37,237 bases of DNA from Patescibacteria group bacterium (GTDB lineage: Bacteria; Patescibacteriota; Microgenomatia; UBA12405), in assembly GCA_013387215.1 (NCBI GenBank), contig WARW01000011.1, positions 1 to 37,237 of the forward strand, written 5' to 3'. The translations under genes were made by a program, and so were the position numbers. Numbering within the stretch: position 1 is the stretch's first letter; the number at the start of each line of letters is the position of its first letter. Below are positions 8,442 through 16,848 of the stretch, in pieces. The notes under the pieces are model-generated. The model saw only the letters and a list, made by a program, of their open reading frames with translations. It had not been told where the DNA came from and ran no database searches.

Positions 8442-8822
8442 TTATTTTTTATAAAGTGAATTTTTTAACAAAAATTTTCTGAAATTTGCCAGATGGGTAG
8501 ATATTTCTAAAACTGATTTTTTTACACCGTCAAATTGTTCCCGAGTAATATAGCCGTTATCTAACGATATATATAAGATAGCCCTAACTTCTCCCGCTGA
8601 TCCTTTTGCAATATTTAAAAAATTAGCAAATTCTTTATTTGAACCTCTTTCAAAACCTTCGGCTATGTTTAATAGTATTGAATAACTTGCCCTTTTTAGT
8701 TGATCAACTAGCGAATAATCCCTAAGTAATTTTGGGTTTTCTTTATTAAGTTTATAAATAAGATTAACAAACAATCTTGCTTCCTGCCATATTGGAACAT
8801 CCTCAAATTGATTATATTGCAT
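8442..8822 (-). CDS. Four-helix-bundle protein (S23 / 23S rRNA-intervening-sequence family)
   Basis: 126 residues, typical for the S23/IVP family. The recognised pattern is present: FEDVPIWQEARLFVNLIYKL, LVDQLKRASYSILLNIAEGFERGSNKEFANFLNIAKGSAGEVRAIL and a C-terminal helix pair. Members fold as four-helix bundles that form pentamers; some are encoded inside rRNA intervening sequences, and the Avd proteins of diversity-generating retroelements are relatives. No reverse transcriptase or rRNA is present here, so this is a free-standing copy. Imperfect inverted repeats flank it, so its transcript could fold with the gene in a loop. The molecular role is unknown. It is placed upstream of the GT4 gene on the minus strand. 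Confidence 0.9.
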   Translation of the reverse strand: MQYNQFEDVPIWQEARLFVNLIYKLNKENPKLLRDYSLVDQLKRASYSILLNIAEGFERGSNKEFANFLNIAKGSAGEVRAILYISLDNGYITREQFDGVKKSVLEISTHLANFRKFLLKNSLYKK

Positions 8823-8867
8823 AATTTTGTTTTAATTCTTCAATTTTTTAATCTTTCAACCATTTTA
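8823..8867. repeat. Inverted repeat upstream of four-helix-bundle gene 1
   Basis: Partner of 8409-8441. It overlaps the leader of the minus-strand gene; a TATAAT (8867-8872, minus strand) lies at its outer edge without a good -35 box. Confidence 0.5.
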
Positions 8868-8890
8868 TTATATTTTACCTTAAAAATCAT

Positions 8891-8919
8891 TTGTTATCCA
8901 TCTTGCTATATAGTAGAAT
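8891..8919 (+). promoter_or_regulatory. Promoter of the 8928 glycosyltransferase
   Basis: TTGTTA (8891-8896), a 17-nt spacer and TAGAAT (8914-8919). Transcription would begin about 8926-8928, at or next to the ATG, so the message is probably leaderless. Confidence 0.6.
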
Positions 8920-8927
8920 TATGATAT

Positions 8928-9986
8928 ATGAAAGTTTTGTTTTGCGGCTTAAAAAATGAATACGGAAAACCTTCTGCTGGTCCATCTTTTGAATACCAGA
9001 ATTTTTATGATGTATTATGCAGGATGGAAGGGGTGGAAGCTAGGTTTTTCGGGATGGATGAGGTGATGGCGCAGGCTGGACGAGATAAAATGAATGAGAT
9101 GCTAACCCAAGAAGTAATAGAGTGGCAGCCGGATTTGCTGTTTTGTTTTTTATTTACCGAAGAGCTGAAAAAAGAAACAATCAAATACATTACGGACAAG
9201 ACCAGTACAAAAACGTTTAATTGGTTTGCGGACGACCATTGGCGGTTTGAGATTTTTTCCAAATACTGGGCACCGCTATTTACCGCTATAGGCACTACTG
9301 ATTCGCAAGCAGTTGAAAAATATAAGGAGCTTGGAATTAAAAATGTTATTCATACGCAATGGGGAGTAAATACCAAATTATTTTTCCCAAAACCTTCATC
9401 AGAAAATTATGAAATTACTTTTGTTGGGATTAATTACAGCAAAAGGCAAGAGTATATAAAATATTTACAGGATAGTGGCTTGCCTGTGCAGGCTTTTGGA
9501 ACCGGCTGGTTGGCTGGAAGGATTCCTAAAGAAAAGACCGCAGAAATTTGGAGCAATAGTAAAATTAATTTGAATTTCACCGAGAGCTACGCATATGGCA
9601 GTAAATTTTTGCTGAAAAGTTTTGTCAGGCTGTTTGTAAAAAAAGAATTAGGTAGATACAAGTTTGACGTTCATCATTTTTTTGCCAACTTTAAGTCAGC
9701 ATTGTCTATGCGGAGCAGGCAGATAAAAAGCCGGACATTTGAGATTCCGGCATGCGGGGGATTTTTAATAACTGGTGACGCGGATAATTTGGGCGATTAT
9801 TTTATAAATGGGAAAGAGATTGTTATCTTCAAGGACAAAAAAGAGTTAGCGGAAAAATGTAAGTTTTATTTGGCTCACCCGGAAGAAAGGAAAAAAATAA
9901 CAGAAGCCGGATACCAGAAAGTTTTAACAGACCATACTTACGAACAAAGGTTTAAGCAAATTTTTAAGACAATGGGTTTGTTATAA
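8928..9986 (+). CDS. CgeB-like glycosyltransferase (GT-B)
   Basis: 352 residues. The N-terminal half resembles the DUF3880 region of CgeB-type proteins (FCGLKNEYGKPSAGPSFEYQNF, then PDLLFCFLF, WFADDHWRF). The C-terminal half has the Glyco_trans_1_2 signature (RTFEIPACGGFLITGDADNLGDYF, IVIFKDKKELAEK, HPEERKKITEAGYQKVLTDHTYEQRF). These proteins are taken to be sugar transferases of surface glycans. The gene has its own promoter, ends in a strong terminator and stands alone between oppositely oriented genes. No ribosome-binding site is visible, consistent with a leaderless start. Confidence 0.85.
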   Translation: MKVLFCGLKNEYGKPSAGPSFEYQNFYDVLCRMEGVEARFFGMDEVMAQAGRDKMNEMLTQEVIEWQPDLLFCFLFTEELKKETIKYITDKTSTKTFNWFADDHWRFEIFSKYWAPLFTAIGTTDSQAVEKYKELGIKNVIHTQWGVNTKLFFPKPSSENYEITFVGINYSKRQEYIKYLQDSGLPVQAFGTGWLAGRIPKEKTAEIWSNSKINLNFTESYAYGSKFLLKSFVRLFVKKELGRYKFDVHHFFANFKSALSMRSRQIKSRTFEIPACGGFLITGDADNLGDYFINGKEIVIFKDKKELAEKCKFYLAHPEERKKITEAGYQKVLTDHTYEQRFKQIFKTMGLL

Positions 9987-9994
9987 AAAAAGAT

Positions 9995-10034
9995 AACCGT
10001 CCCGCCTGTGTTGTATAGGCGGGACGGTTTTGTT
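9995..10034. terminator. Rho-independent terminator
   Basis: AACCGTCCCGCCT (9995-10007) pairs perfectly with AGGCGGGACGGTT (10017-10029) over a 9-nt loop, followed by a T-rich tract. An A-run precedes it, so it should also work for the convergent gene at 10034. Confidence 0.9.
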
Positions 10035-10579
10035 TAGCCTAATTCACCAATGGTCCTGTCCACCATACCTTTAAGCATGCTTGCTTCGGTGCGGATTAAG
10101 GATTCAGGACGGCTGTTGATGGCTTGCGTAAAACGCTTTTTTCCATCAACCAGGGATCCCTCATCAACTTTTTCCGATAATTGCGAATGGGCAATGACCA
10201 AAGCGATTTTACACAAGCTTGCGGGGTCATTAATCGGCGATCTGCCAAGATCTTCTTTTGCAAAATCAGCCATATCCAGAATTTCTGACGGAAGGACGTC
10301 GTCTGTTCCCCGAAAATTAATACCACGACCGCTCCCGTTCTGCTGGCTGCATCCGAAGAATGTGTGGAGCCAAGCCGCGGCAATGGCAAAAGCTTTGTAG
10401 GCAGGCGGAACTTCCACCATGTCCAGTAGAAGGATTACCCGTTCTGCTAGAAACTTATTATGCAGCTTTGCTTGTTCTGAAAGCTCGGCCAAGTTGTTGG
10501 CCATTCGGCGTTCGAAGTTATCTAGGATCAATTTGGTTTCTGCCGGAAGGAAATCTGCCAGGTATTTAGGAAAAAACAT
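10034..10579 (-). CDS. Conserved-looking hypothetical protein with strong translation signals
   Basis: 181 residues, no recognised family. It is soluble and helical, with an AIAAAWLHTFFGCSQQNGSGRG segment in the middle and IALVIAHSQLSEKVDEGSL later; isolated histidines recall HD-type helical domains but the HD doublet is missing. The message has the strongest Shine-Dalgarno of the window, GAGGAGG 6 nt before the ATG, and a near-consensus promoter (TTGACC, 17 nt, TACAAT). Most neighbours lack such signals. The G+C content also seems higher than in flanking genes. It could be a recent arrival or a highly expressed housekeeping factor. It is not obviously related to glycan synthesis. Confidence 0.65.
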   Translation of the reverse strand: MFFPKYLADFLPAETKLILDNFERRMANNLAELSEQAKLHNKFLAERVILLLDMVEVPPAYKAFAIAAAWLHTFFGCSQQNGSGRGINFRGTDDVLPSEILDMADFAKEDLGRSPINDPASLCKIALVIAHSQLSEKVDEGSLVDGKKRFTQAINSRPESLIRTEASMLKGMVDRTIGELG

Positions 10580-10606
10580 AAGTCCTCCTCATGTGCTTTG
10601 GATTTA

Positions 10607-10635
10607 ATTGTAGTTCTTTAAAAATTTTAGGTCAA
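10607..10635 (-). promoter_or_regulatory. Promoter of the 10579 gene
   Basis: On the minus strand TTGACC (10635-10630) is followed by 17 nt and TACAAT (10612-10607). It runs back-to-back with the promoter at 10639, so the two -35 boxes are only 3 nt apart. Confidence 0.7.
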
Positions 10636-10638
10636 GGT

Positions 10639-10667
10639 TTGGAAAAGGTTAAGGAAAATGGTATAAT
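10639..10667 (+). promoter_or_regulatory. Promoter of the epimerase/reductase gene
   Basis: TTGGAA (10639-10644), 17-nt spacer, TATAAT (10662-10667). The ATG at 10675 lies 8 nt after the -10 box, so the transcript is predicted to be leaderless. Confidence 0.7.
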
Positions 10668-10674
10668 TTAGCAT

Positions 10675-11610
10675 ATGTTAGATCTTAAAAAAGCCCATAT
10701 TTTGCTTACCGGAGGGCATGGATTTTTGGGCAGTCATGTCCATAAAGAACTGCTTAGGCAAGGGGTAAAAAATAAAAATATATACAGGCCAAAAGCTAAA
10801 GAGCTTGATTTGCGCGTGCCGGAAAATTGCCGAAAAGCAGTTAAGGGTAAGGATTTGGTAATTCATCTAGCAGCAAATTTTGACGGCATTAAATATAACC
10901 TGGAGCATGCCGGGGAAGTGTTTTATGATAACGCGGTAATGGGTTTGCATTTGGTAGAAAATTCTAGAAAAGAAAACGTCAAAAAAATCGTCATTGCCGG
11001 CACAGTTAGCAGCTACCCGAATTCAGCCAGTGTGCCTTTTAAGGAAGAAGAGTTTTGGGACGGTTTGCCGGAAGCAGGTAATGCTTCTTATGGTCTTGCT
11101 AAGAAAATGATAGCCGCGCAAATATTGGCGTACCAGCAGCAGTATAAGTTTATTGGTATTAATTTGCTTTTTACCAACATGTACGGGCCGGGAGATGAGT
11201 TTGATTTAAAACATGCCAACGTAGTGGCTTCTTTAATCAGAAAATTTATTGAAGCGGAAAAACAGGGGATTAAGGAAATTGTGATGTGGGGCAGCGGCAA
11301 GGCCAGCCGCGAGTTTTTATACGTCGAAGACGCAGCCAGGGCCGTGGTTTTGGCCGCGCAGAAGTATGAGTCGCCGGAACCCGTTAATATTGGCAGCGGA
11401 AAAGAAGAAAAAATCAAAATGCTTGCGGAAACCATCGCTAAGCTCACCGGTTATTCCGGAAAATTAGTCTGGGATAAAACCAAGCCAGAAGGTCAGCTAA
11501 GAAGAGTTTCTGATGTCAGCAAAGCAAAAAAAGGTTTTGGTTTTTCAGCAAAGACTACTTTAGAAACAGGATTAAAAAAAACCATTAAGTGGTATTTAGA
11601 TAATAAATGA
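10675..11610 (+). CDS. NAD(P)-dependent epimerase/reductase, GDP-L-fucose-synthase-like
   Basis: 311 residues of the extended short-chain dehydrogenase family. The dinucleotide-binding loop is TGGHGFLG (12-19). The active-site Tyr139 and Lys143 lie in ASYGLAKK, with TVSSYP upstream as the serine region. [17 protein letters not shown] is close to the signature of GDP-L-fucose synthase (Fcl), and [13 protein letters not shown] also fits. Fcl converts GDP-4-keto-6-deoxymannose to GDP-fucose; no GDP-mannose dehydratase is in this window, so the exact sugar is uncertain. The stop codon overlaps the start of a decayed second epimerase. Confidence 0.85.
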   Translation: MLDLKKAHILLTGGHGFLGSHVHKELLRQGVKNKNIYRPKAKELDLRVPENCRKAVKGKDLVIHLAANFDGIKYNLEHAGEVFYDNAVMGLHLVENSRKENVKKIVIAGTVSSYPNSASVPFKEEEFWDGLPEAGNASYGLAKKMIAAQILAYQQQYKFIGINLLFTNMYGPGDEFDLKHANVVASLIRKFIEAEKQGIKEIVMWGSGKASREFLYVEDAARAVVLAAQKYESPEPVNIGSGKEEKIKMLAETIAKLTGYSGKLVWDKTKPEGQLRRVSDVSKAKKGFGFSAKTTLETGLKKTIKWYLDNK

Positions 11611-11896
11611 AAACAGCGCTTGTTACCGGTTCGGCTGGGCTTATTGGATCCGAATCCGCAAAATTTTTTGCTTCCCAGGGGTATCAAATTGTCGGCATAG
11701 ACAATGACATGCGCCGCTATTTTTTTGGTGCGGAAGCCAGCACTGATTGGAATAGAAAAAAATGGAAGAGGAGCTAAAGGATAAATATCGTCATTTTTCC
11801 AACGTGTAAAAATTCAAATCGCATTATCCAAATCGGGATTTTACTTACAATATAGAAAAAATAATAGAAGAAATTTGCACAAATGGACACTTTTAA
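11607..11896 (+). pseudogene. Remnant of a second SDR epimerase (CDP-paratose-2-epimerase-like)
   Basis: ATG at 11607 overlaps the previous stop (ATGA). It opens a frame reading [16 protein letters not shown], then [20 protein letters not shown], a good epimerase N-terminus with intact GxxGxxG, but stops after 56 codons at 11775. Skipping one base at the seven-A run (about 11755-11761) restores an [12 protein letters not shown] continuation, which stops at 11807. In that second frame, directly after the stop, is KFKSHYPNRDFTYNIEKIIEEI, which reads as the C-terminal end of the same family. About 230 central residues are missing, so the gene has a large internal deletion plus a frameshift. Its last codons overlap the start of the next glycosyltransferase. 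Confidence 0.8.
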
Positions 11897-12776
11897 TGAT
11901 TTGCCTAAACTTAGCTTAGTTACTGCACTTTACAAATCAGACAGGTATTTGCCCGGATATTTTAGGCATTTGTATCCGTTCGTTAACAAATTACGCAGCT
12001 TAGGGGTTGATGTTGAGGTTGTTTTCGTACCTCAAAAACCGAGCGACTTGGAAAAAAAATATTTAGAACAAGCATCGGCCAATACCTGGTGCAGAATTTA
12101 CGAAGGCGATACGCCATCTCTATATATGGCCTGGAATATTGGCACGTTGATGGCAAAAGGAGATGTTGTAGGATTTTGGAATGCTGATGATTGGCGTTAT
12201 ATCAAAGGAACCCTGGAAGCCCTAAGCCTGTTTAAACAGGGGGCGGAATTGGTTTATTCACCGTTCCGAATTAGGCGGTACATGAATTTTTTTGGCCAGG
12301 ACATTTTGGTTTTTATCAAGGAAATTAATAAGCAGGTGCCGGAATTTAATAATCAGACTTACCCGACATTTTTATACCAAATGCATTGTGGTCCGTTTTT
12401 TATGTTTGATAAAAAACTTTATGCTAAAGTCGGGCCTTTTGACGAACAGTTTAAGATTGTCGGGGATTTTGATTGGTGTATCAGGGCAGCAGCCATTAAA
12501 GCCAAGCTGGTTAGGGGCAGGGGATTGCTTGGCTCGTTTCGGGTTGACGGCAGGGGGGTTAGTTCCGGCGGCAGATTAAAGCATATGGCGGAAAATAATA
12601 TAGTATATATTAGGCACAAACAAACTTGCCCTAAGTGGTCCAATACTGAAAATTTCATGAAGCTCTATGACCCAGGAAAAATATTTTTTCAGGGACAAGG
12701 CTACGAAGTTGATAGTGAAGGGTTGTTTAAAAAACATTTACCAATGGATAAGGAATTAATTTCTCATAAACTTTAA
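11883..12776 (+). CDS. Family 2-type glycosyltransferase (GT-A)
   Basis: 297 residues. LSLVTALYKSDRYLPGYFRHL at the start, then AWNIGTLMAKGDVVGFWNADDW: residues N100-A-D-D103 take the place of the metal-binding DxD of GT-A enzymes. A later GPFDEQFKIVGDFDWCIRAA carries the conserved aspartates often used as acceptor base. No membrane segment. The start lies inside the tail of the epimerase remnant, which suggests both were once one operon. Likely adds one residue to the glycan. Sugar and linkage are not predictable. Confidence 0.85.
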   Translation: MDTFNDLPKLSLVTALYKSDRYLPGYFRHLYPFVNKLRSLGVDVEVVFVPQKPSDLEKKYLEQASANTWCRIYEGDTPSLYMAWNIGTLMAKGDVVGFWNADDWRYIKGTLEALSLFKQGAELVYSPFRIRRYMNFFGQDILVFIKEINKQVPEFNNQTYPTFLYQMHCGPFFMFDKKLYAKVGPFDEQFKIVGDFDWCIRAAAIKAKLVRGRGLLGSFRVDGRGVSSGGRLKHMAENNIVYIRHKQTCPKWSNTENFMKLYDPGKIFFQGQGYEVDSEGLFKKHLPMDKELISHKL

Positions 12777-12844
12777 AAATTACCTTATTATAGATATGAT
12801 TGAATTACCATATATTTTATATTAAAAATAAAAAATAGTGATTT

Positions 12845-14398
12845 ATGAATGGACTTGCTCATAGGACAATAAAAAATTCTACCTATTCTTTTTTTAGTTT
12901 TATATGGTCGTTAATGCTTTCATTTCTGACAGTGCCCTTTATCGTTAAAGGATTGGGGCCTTCTAATTATGGGTTATATACATTACTTAATACCTCATTA
13001 ACGATTTTTTTATTATTGGATTTTGGTTTAAGCTATCATTTCACAAAAAAATTATCTGAGGATCCGGAACATATCGATAGTGGTAACCTTTCGTCTATTT
13101 TTAGTACAACTTTTTTTTCATATTTAATTATTGGCCTGATTGTTTTCTTTTCTTTAGTGTTGATGCAGAATTATTTTTTGAAGACCTTTAAATTACCTAT
13201 AACTTCTTCAACCTCAATAGGTTTATTTTTCCTTGTTATTGGAACAACTTTCCTTTTTAGTATGATTACGCAACCGTTTTATCAAGTTGCTTATGCTTTA
13301 CAAAGAGTAGACTTACTTGCAAAAGTCGGCATGATTAATATTTCTTGCGTACAAATAGTATCAGTTATAGTTGTTTTAAAAGGACATGGAGTTTTGGCAT
13401 TGTTGGTGATCCAATCATTGTCGTCGTTATTTGTTTTTTTAATTTATTTATACCTTTGGAGAAAATTATTACCTACTTTAAATTTAAAATTTTATTTTTC
13501 ATTGAAGCATTTTAAGGACATTACAAAAAATGGATTTTGGGTTTTTTTAAATAATACCCTTGGCAACATTTTAACCCAATTTGACAAGCTGGTATTGGGT
13601 ATTTATTGGGGCCCTTCAGCTGTCGGTTTTTATTCGTCATCCCAGACCATACCTAGCAAAATACAAGCTACTGCTTCAAGTTTGTCATTAAGTTTTTTCC
13701 CAGTATTTTCAATGACCAGTTTTTCCGAACAGAAATATAAAACTAAGATGATTTTTCGAAGAACAATGAGAATCATTCCTGTCATAACCGCAGGTCTGAC
13801 TATCGTGGCTATAGTGTTTAGTTATCCATTAATGAAGTTTTGGATTAATACAGAGTTTGCAGATAATACATATATAGCTATAAGATATTTGGCGGTAACC
13901 TATTTTTTCTTGGCCATGGGTAGTTTTTTCAATAGTTTCCTAAACGGATTAAAAAAATTAAAATTTGCAGCTTTCTGCACTTTAATTTTGGCATTCTCTG
14001 ACATAATATTTATGTTGATATTTATTCCTCATTACAAAGTCAATGGCGCAGCTTTCGCTTACCTTCTAAGTTCACTACCCGTCTTATTTTTTTTATTTTA
14101 TATAGAAAAAAAATATTTGGGGAGTAATACTCAAGAGATCGTATTGTATTACGGGAAGATATTTTTAAAATTGGGTGCCGCTGGGTTATTAGTGTATTTG
14201 GTGGCAAACAGGTTTTATATTAAATTAGCTACAAATTTAATTTATACTGTCACCATTGGTGTTATAACTTTTTTGTCTTTTTTGTTAATATATTGGGTAT
14301 TTGGATTTTTTGAAGAAGAAGACTTATCTTTATTTAAGAGTTATATTAAGAAACAAATTTTTTTAATAAATAATTCGGATTATGCAAATTATAAATGA
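12845..14398 (+). CDS. Wzx-type oligosaccharide flippase (MOP superfamily)
   Basis: 517 residues with about 12-14 hydrophobic helices in the polysaccharide-transporter arrangement. The N-terminus RTIKNSTYSFFSFIWSLMLSFLTVPFIVKGLGPSNYGLYTLL is typical: helix 1 plus the GxxxYGxY motif. GVYSSSQTIP-like and NSFLNGLKKLKFAA segments also fit. It would move the undecaprenyl-linked glycan across the membrane for the Wzy_C protein. It starts a long same-strand run of glycan genes; the preceding 68 nt are very AT-rich. Its end overlaps the next gene by 17 nt. Confidence 0.9.
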   Translation: MNGLAHRTIKNSTYSFFSFIWSLMLSFLTVPFIVKGLGPSNYGLYTLLNTSLTIFLLLDFGLSYHFTKKLSEDPEHIDSGNLSSIFSTTFFSYLIIGLIVFFSLVLMQNYFLKTFKLPITSSTSIGLFFLVIGTTFLFSMITQPFYQVAYALQRVDLLAKVGMINISCVQIVSVIVVLKGHGVLALLVIQSLSSLFVFLIYLYLWRKLLPTLNLKFYFSLKHFKDITKNGFWVFLNNTLGNILTQFDKLVLGIYWGPSAVGFYSSSQTIPSKIQATASSLSLSFFPVFSMTSFSEQKYKTKMIFRRTMRIIPVITAGLTIVAIVFSYPLMKFWINTEFADNTYIAIRYLAVTYFFLAMGSFFNSFLNGLKKLKFAAFCTLILAFSDIIFMLIFIPHYKVNGAAFAYLLSSLPVLFFLFYIEKKYLGSNTQEIVLYYGKIFLKLGAAGLLVYLVANRFYIKLATNLIYTVTIGVITFLSFLLIYWVFGFFEEEDLSLFKSYIKKQIFLINNSDYANYK

Positions 14399-15176
14399 TG
14401 TTTTTAATGATATCTTTGGCTTAGACTTTATGGACAATTTCCATAGTTATGATGATGAGTTTGGAAATATTCGGTATTATCATAGATTAAAAGCCCGGTT
14501 GTGCACGGAATTTATTGATAAAAATTCTGGTCAGGACAAAGTAATTATGGATGCTGGTGCGGGAAGAGGGCCGTATTCATTTTTTTCCATTAATAAGTAT
14601 AAATTAATTTATTGTTTTGAGTATGATGATAAGGAATTATCCATAGCAAAAGATAATATCGGTATAAATAATCAGGTAATCTTACAAAGAGTTGATTTGA
14701 CTTCTATTCCTTTACCGGATAAATGTGTTGACGTTATTGTCTGTTCAGAAGTTTTAGAGCATATTACTGATAATACGAAAGCAATGGCGGAGATGACCAG
14801 GGTTTTGAAAAATGACGGCGTAATATTGTTATCAATGCCAAACAGAGATAGCTTATTTTATCGTAAAGTTAGGATAAAAAATAAACAATTATTAAACAAG
14901 GATCCCCAGCAGATGTCTCAGTCTGAATGGGAAGTTTGGCGGCATTTACAGTTTGCTCCAAAGGACATAGAGCGACTTGCGACCAGCAGTGGTTTGGTTA
15001 TCAAACAAAGGAGGGGTGTAAATCTTCTACCATTGCCATATAAACTTAGAAAATTTTTATTAGCTAGAAGCCCAAAGGTGTTTCGATTGTTTTTATTTTT
15101 ACAGAAACGGTTTTCCAGGTTGCTTCCAATGTATTGTTCTTTTTATTTTTTAGAACTTAAAAAACCGGCATTTTAA
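14382..15176 (+). CDS. Class I SAM-dependent methyltransferase
   Basis: 264 residues. Motif I is VIMDAGAGRGPY (DAGAGRG at 57-63). An acidic end of strand 2 follows in CFEYDDKEL. The motif LPDKCVDVIVCSEVLEHITDNTKAMAEMTRVLKNDGVILLSMPN is characteristic of the Methyltransf_11 group. The basic C-terminal tail (RKFLLARSPKVFRLFLFLQKRF) could be membrane-associated. Translationally coupled to the flippase by a 17-nt overlap. In this setting it most likely methylates a sugar or polyprenyl-linked intermediate; the target is unproven. Confidence 0.85.
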   Translation: MQIINDVFNDIFGLDFMDNFHSYDDEFGNIRYYHRLKARLCTEFIDKNSGQDKVIMDAGAGRGPYSFFSINKYKLIYCFEYDDKELSIAKDNIGINNQVILQRVDLTSIPLPDKCVDVIVCSEVLEHITDNTKAMAEMTRVLKNDGVILLSMPNRDSLFYRKVRIKNKQLLNKDPQQMSQSEWEVWRHLQFAPKDIERLATSSGLVIKQRRGVNLLPLPYKLRKFLLARSPKVFRLFLFLQKRFSRLLPMYCSFYFLELKKPAF

Positions 15177-15189
15177 GGAATGACGCTTT

Positions 15190-16089
15190 ATGATGTTAGA
15201 AAAAGCAGTAATTACTGCCAGTTCAAATAAATATTTCCCCTCCCTTATTAATTTGCTTGGTTCATTGAAGAAAAATTACCCGGATCATCCCCAGGTTTTT
15301 GTATATGATTTGGGTTTAGCAAATGTTTTTAAAAAGGAACTAGAAAAAATATCCAAGGTAACTATCATTGAGATTCCTAGTTTTTGCCCTTTTTGGAGAA
15401 GGTATTATACATGGAAAACTTATATTTTTAATAACCCACAGGCAAGACTGAATTTTTATCTTGATGCGGGTTGCCAAGTGCAAAAATCTTTGGAAGAGGT
15501 TTTTTTAGATATTGATAAAGACGGGTATTTTTTAGTTGATCAAGGTTATGAATTTCAATACTTAGTACCCAGAGATTATTGGGAAAAACTTGAAGTTAGC
15601 CACGAGTATGACCACGAGAAAATTTTACACGCAGGGGTTTTTGGTTTTAAAGCAGACTCCAGAGTCACCCCAGTTTTAAAGCAAGTTTATGAATGGGCTA
15701 TGGCAGGTCTAGCTTTGGGTTATTCTCCTCAAGAAGCATGGAGGGCAAAAAATGAGAATAATATTAAAATAGTTAGAGATTGCAGGCTGTTTCGACATGA
15801 TTTAACATTGCTAAATATAGGTTTTTATAAAAATTTTGGAAGGAATCTCAAAATTTTTCCTAAAGAAGTTTTTGCCTCATTTTTATACCAGAAGACCGAA
15901 GGTGTATATATTTTTCAGATTCGACTGAATTATAAGTGGTTGAAATTTTTAAATTTGCGGATTTTACACAAACGTTTAACATGGTTAGTATTACTAAATA
16001 GGGTATTAATTTTTCTTCTTATTTTATGGAAGAATTTTAAAAAATGCGTTAAATCTTTTTTAAATGTTTTTAATTTTCAAGGTTGCTGA
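15190..16089 (+). CDS. GT8/GT-A-like glycosyltransferase
   Basis: 299 residues. The N-terminal half has the GT-A strand-helix pattern AVITASSNKYFPSLINLLGSLKKNYPDHPQVFVYDLGL, and RLNFYLDAGCQVQKSLEEVF stands where family 8 enzymes have the YLDADxxV metal motif; the second Asp is replaced by Gly-Cys. ILHAGVFGFKADS fits the later substrate-binding strand. The C-terminus after about 240 is basic and hydrophobic and may lie on the membrane. Two ATGs (15190 and 15193) are possible starts. Probably a sugar transferase, though with an atypical metal motif. Confidence 0.65.
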   Translation: MMLEKAVITASSNKYFPSLINLLGSLKKNYPDHPQVFVYDLGLANVFKKELEKISKVTIIEIPSFCPFWRRYYTWKTYIFNNPQARLNFYLDAGCQVQKSLEEVFLDIDKDGYFLVDQGYEFQYLVPRDYWEKLEVSHEYDHEKILHAGVFGFKADSRVTPVLKQVYEWAMAGLALGYSPQEAWRAKNENNIKIVRDCRLFRHDLTLLNIGFYKNFGRNLKIFPKEVFASFLYQKTEGVYIFQIRLNYKWLKFLNLRILHKRLTWLVLLNRVLIFLLILWKNFKKCVKSFLNVFNFQGC

Positions 16090-16131
16090 AATTTGCGACC
16101 CGGGTTTATCTAAAAATTAAATTTTCTATAA

Positions 16132-16848
16132 ATGAAAAAAGTATTAAAATCCATTTTTGCCCCATTATGGTCATTACGGTTTAAGCCAAGATTCAGAGTT
16201 TTGGCCGAATTTTTATCTTACAGTCCTATTGAGAATATGTATTTTATGGCTATGTGTTTTGTAGAGGCTTCCAAATTGGAAGGGGATTATTTGGAGTTTG
16301 GTGTAGCCAAAGGAAATAGCATGTCCTTGGCATATAATTTTTCTAAGCTGTGTGGACACAAAGCCATGAAATTTTATGGTTTTGATTCGTTTCAAGGGTT
16401 GCCAGAAATATCGGGAGTAGACGCCAAAGGATTCAGAGCTTTTGAGGAAGGCCAGTTTGCACATAACGCTGATGCGGTGAAAGAAAATCTGAGAAAGAAG
16501 AATGTGGATTTAAGTTGTATTAGTTTGATACCAGGTTTTTATAATAAAACTCTTTTTGATCAATTGAAAAACAGCCTCTCAATCAAGAAGGCGGCGGTAG
16601 TAATGATAGATTGTGACTTGTATGAATCCACGGTTCCAGTTTTGGATTTTATTACTGACTATATCCAGGATGGTACTTTAATAATATTTGATGATTGGTT
16701 TTGTTTTAGAGCAGATCCGCGACGAGGCGAACAAAGAGCTTTTAACGAATGGCTTAAGAAGAACCCTCATCTTTCCACAACGGAATACAATCGTTATTCC
16801 ACAGGAGGTAATTCTTTCATCATTCACAAAAATGAAGAAATTAAATGA
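16132..16848 (+). CDS. TylF/MycF-type O-methyltransferase
   Basis: 238 residues, similar to the macrocin O-methyltransferase family. SAM-binding GDYLEFGVAKGNS has the acidic Glu55 and glycines to 61. FYGFDSFQGLPE follows, the usual family motif. The metal-binding acids are in VVMIDCDLYEST (D160, D162) and LIIFDDWF (D187, D188). The C-terminus has the STGGNSFIIHK end seen in relatives. These enzymes methylate sugar hydroxyls using a divalent metal. The stop overlaps the next start (ATGA), so the two are co-translated. Confidence 0.9.
   Translation: MKKVLKSIFAPLWSLRFKPRFRVLAEFLSYSPIENMYFMAMCFVEASKLEGDYLEFGVAKGNSMSLAYNFSKLCGHKAMKFYGFDSFQGLPEISGVDAKGFRAFEEGQFAHNADAVKENLRKKNVDLSCISLIPGFYNKTLFDQLKNSLSIKKAAVVMIDCDLYESTVPVLDFITDYIQDGTLIIFDDWFCFRADPRRGEQRAFNEWLKKNPHLSTTEYNRYSTGGNSFIIHKNEEIK

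Noticed and set aside
8442-8822. Avd protein of a diversity-generating retroelement
   Set aside because: Four-helix-bundle relatives serve there, but no reverse transcriptase or template/variable repeat is seen in the window.
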